In this document: positions 63,166 to 64,000 of the stretch, one piece after another
How positions within the stretch are numbered: the stretch's first letter is position 1
Layout: every line of letters begins with the position of its first letter
Assembly (NCBI GenBank): GCA_022707885.1
Contig: JAKIZT010000009.1
Span: forward strand, 1-64,000
Reading direction: 5' to 3'
DNA length: 64,000 bases
From: Caldisericales bacterium
GTDB lineage: Bacteria; Caldisericota; Caldisericia; JAAYUI01
Made by a program: the position numbers and the translations under genes
The notes under the pieces: generated by a model
Database searches by the model: none
Told to the model about the DNA's origin: nothing
What the model saw: the letters and a program-made list of their open reading frames with translations, nothing else

Positions 63166-63969
63166 ATGGTTATGGACAGAAAACCTTATGTTGCAGGAAG
63201 ATTTTACCCTGATGATCCACAAAAACTGGGATCAATGCTTGAATCCTTTTTTGAGGTCGCAGACACAAAAGCGGCAGTGCCATCAATTATCGTCCCGCAC
63301 GCCGGATATATGTATTCCGGAAAAGTGGCAGGCGCAGTCTATTCAAAAATAGCTGTTCCTGAAATCGTTGTCATAATCGGCCCAAATCACACCGGTCTTG
63401 GGGCACCCATTTCGATTTGGCCTGATGGAAGCTGGGAAACACCGCTTGGCAATGTGCCAGTTGATAATGGAACGATTATGGCACTGCTAAACAATTCCAG
63501 ACATGCAAAACCAGACACCCAGGCCCATCTCAACGAGCACAGCATCGAAGTTCAGATCCCATTTCTCCAGTATTGCAAAAAAGGTTTCAAGATAGTGCCA
63601 ATTGCCATGGGCGACTACAGCATCGAGGCAATAGAAGACCTCGCAAACGCACTCGACAAGGCAACTTCTGGAAAAGAAGTACTCTTCGTTGCTTCCTCCG
63701 ATTTCTCCCATTACGAACCGGAATATACCGCCAAGGCCAGGGACAGAATGGCCATCGACGAGATAAAAAAGCTCGACTGGATGGCAATGCTCCGCGTGGT
63801 CGCCGAAAAAGAGATAACAATGTGTGGCGCCGGTCCGATAGCTGTGGCAACCGAGCTGGCAAAACGCAGGGGTGCAACGTCTGGCAAACTGCTGGCATAC
63901 AGCAATAGCGGGGTCATGAGTCATGATTTCTCCAATGTTGTGACATACGCCGGCATGGCGTTCCGATGA
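63166..63969 (+). CDS. MEMO/AmmeMemoRadiSam system protein B family
   Basis: An in-frame ATG lies at 63145, inside the promoter; the ATG at 63166 (MVMDRKPYVAGRFYPDDPQK) or 63172 fits the family better. The 267-residue product has VAGRFYP, SIIVPHAGYMYSGKVAGAVY, VVIIGPNHTGLG, EHSIEVQIPFLQY and VASSDFSHYEP, all hallmarks of the Memo fold, related to extradiol dioxygenases. The His residues of PHAGY, PNHTG and SDFSHY are metal-ligand candidates. In many bacteria it lies with an AMMECR1 protein and a radical SAM enzyme; the next frame may be one of these. Confidence 0.92.
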   Translation: MVMDRKPYVAGRFYPDDPQKLGSMLESFFEVADTKAAVPSIIVPHAGYMYSGKVAGAVYSKIAVPEIVVIIGPNHTGLGAPISIWPDGSWETPLGNVPVDNGTIMALLNNSRHAKPDTQAHLNEHSIEVQIPFLQYCKKGFKIVPIAMGDYSIEAIEDLANALDKATSGKEVLFVASSDFSHYEPEYTAKARDRMAIDEIKKLDWMAMLRVVAEKEITMCGAGPIAVATELAKRRGATSGKLLAYSNSGVMSHDFSNVVTYAGMAFR

Positions 63970-64000
63970 GGCCGGGCAAAACAGCAATAGCCGTTCTGGC
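63966..64000 (+). CDS. Start of the next gene, cut by the window edge
   Basis: An ATG overlaps the MEMO stop (ATGA) and opens MRPGKTAIAVL before the window ends. A hydrophobic or signal-like start is possible. Only 11 codons are visible, so no function is given. Confidence 0.4.
   Translation, partial: MRPGKTAIAVL

Noticed and set aside
1..64000. CRISPR arrays, rRNA or tRNA genes
   Set aside because: No regular spaced repeats and no recognisable rRNA or tRNA sequence were found.

Overview
The window is a piece of a bacterial chromosome of moderate GC with short spacers, strong GGAGG-type ribosome binding sites and tightly coupled operons. Housekeeping genes (metK, guaA, def, priA, miaA, a prenyl synthase, ispH) are bacterial. 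IspH implies the MEP isoprenoid pathway. Many secreted proteins carry the copper-amine-oxidase N-terminal-like stalk domain, which is common in Bacillota and several thermophilic or candidate phyla. No rRNA or tRNA is present, so I do not name a phylum; a poorly sampled lineage is plausible.

The most striking region is 3785-19235 on the minus strand: a compact 15.4 kb cassette of 19 genes that runs in canonical HK97-siphovirus order from large terminase, portal, protease, scaffold and capsid through connectors, tail tube, a frameshifted tail chaperone, tape measure, hub and fibre to an amidase. A near-consensus promoter (19272-19300) starts it and a strong terminator (3714-3757) ends it. No integrase, repressor, replication gene or small terminase is visible, and host-like genes lie on both sides. 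A gene transfer agent or another domesticated tailed particle is therefore a serious alternative to an ordinary prophage. Three structural proteins share one inserted module of about 70 residues, and the amidase ends in the host's stalk domain.

Other regions: 1-1523 is the start of a secreted beta-sandwich protein that runs off the left edge. 1801-3651 is an AT-rich OLD-family nuclease, a probable defence gene. 19447-26370 holds secreted propeller and glycosidase-like proteins with stalk domains, plus DUF4388 and DUF4389 genes. 26371-28740 is repeat-rich or AT-rich and holds one small lipoprotein gene. 28741-31483 is a PadR and P-type ATPase operon. 31601-35590 holds an Ig-repeat secreted protein, an SDH-type protease with miaA, and an internally duplicated small protein. 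35799-43479 holds a response regulator with a degenerate HD-GYP protein, a GH2-like enzyme, metK and an inactive-looking MBL lipoprotein. 43900-48983 holds unknown secreted proteins around a DUF6530/DUF2087 pair with a palindromic operator. 49128-55786 holds the priA-def-guaA operon and, divergently, the prenyl synthase-ispH operon. 55746-63102 holds a HAD phosphatase and a 2243-residue secreted protein built of about 28 OB-like repeats. 63166-64000 holds a MEMO family gene and the first bases of another.

All functions come from reading motifs and context by eye. No database search was run.
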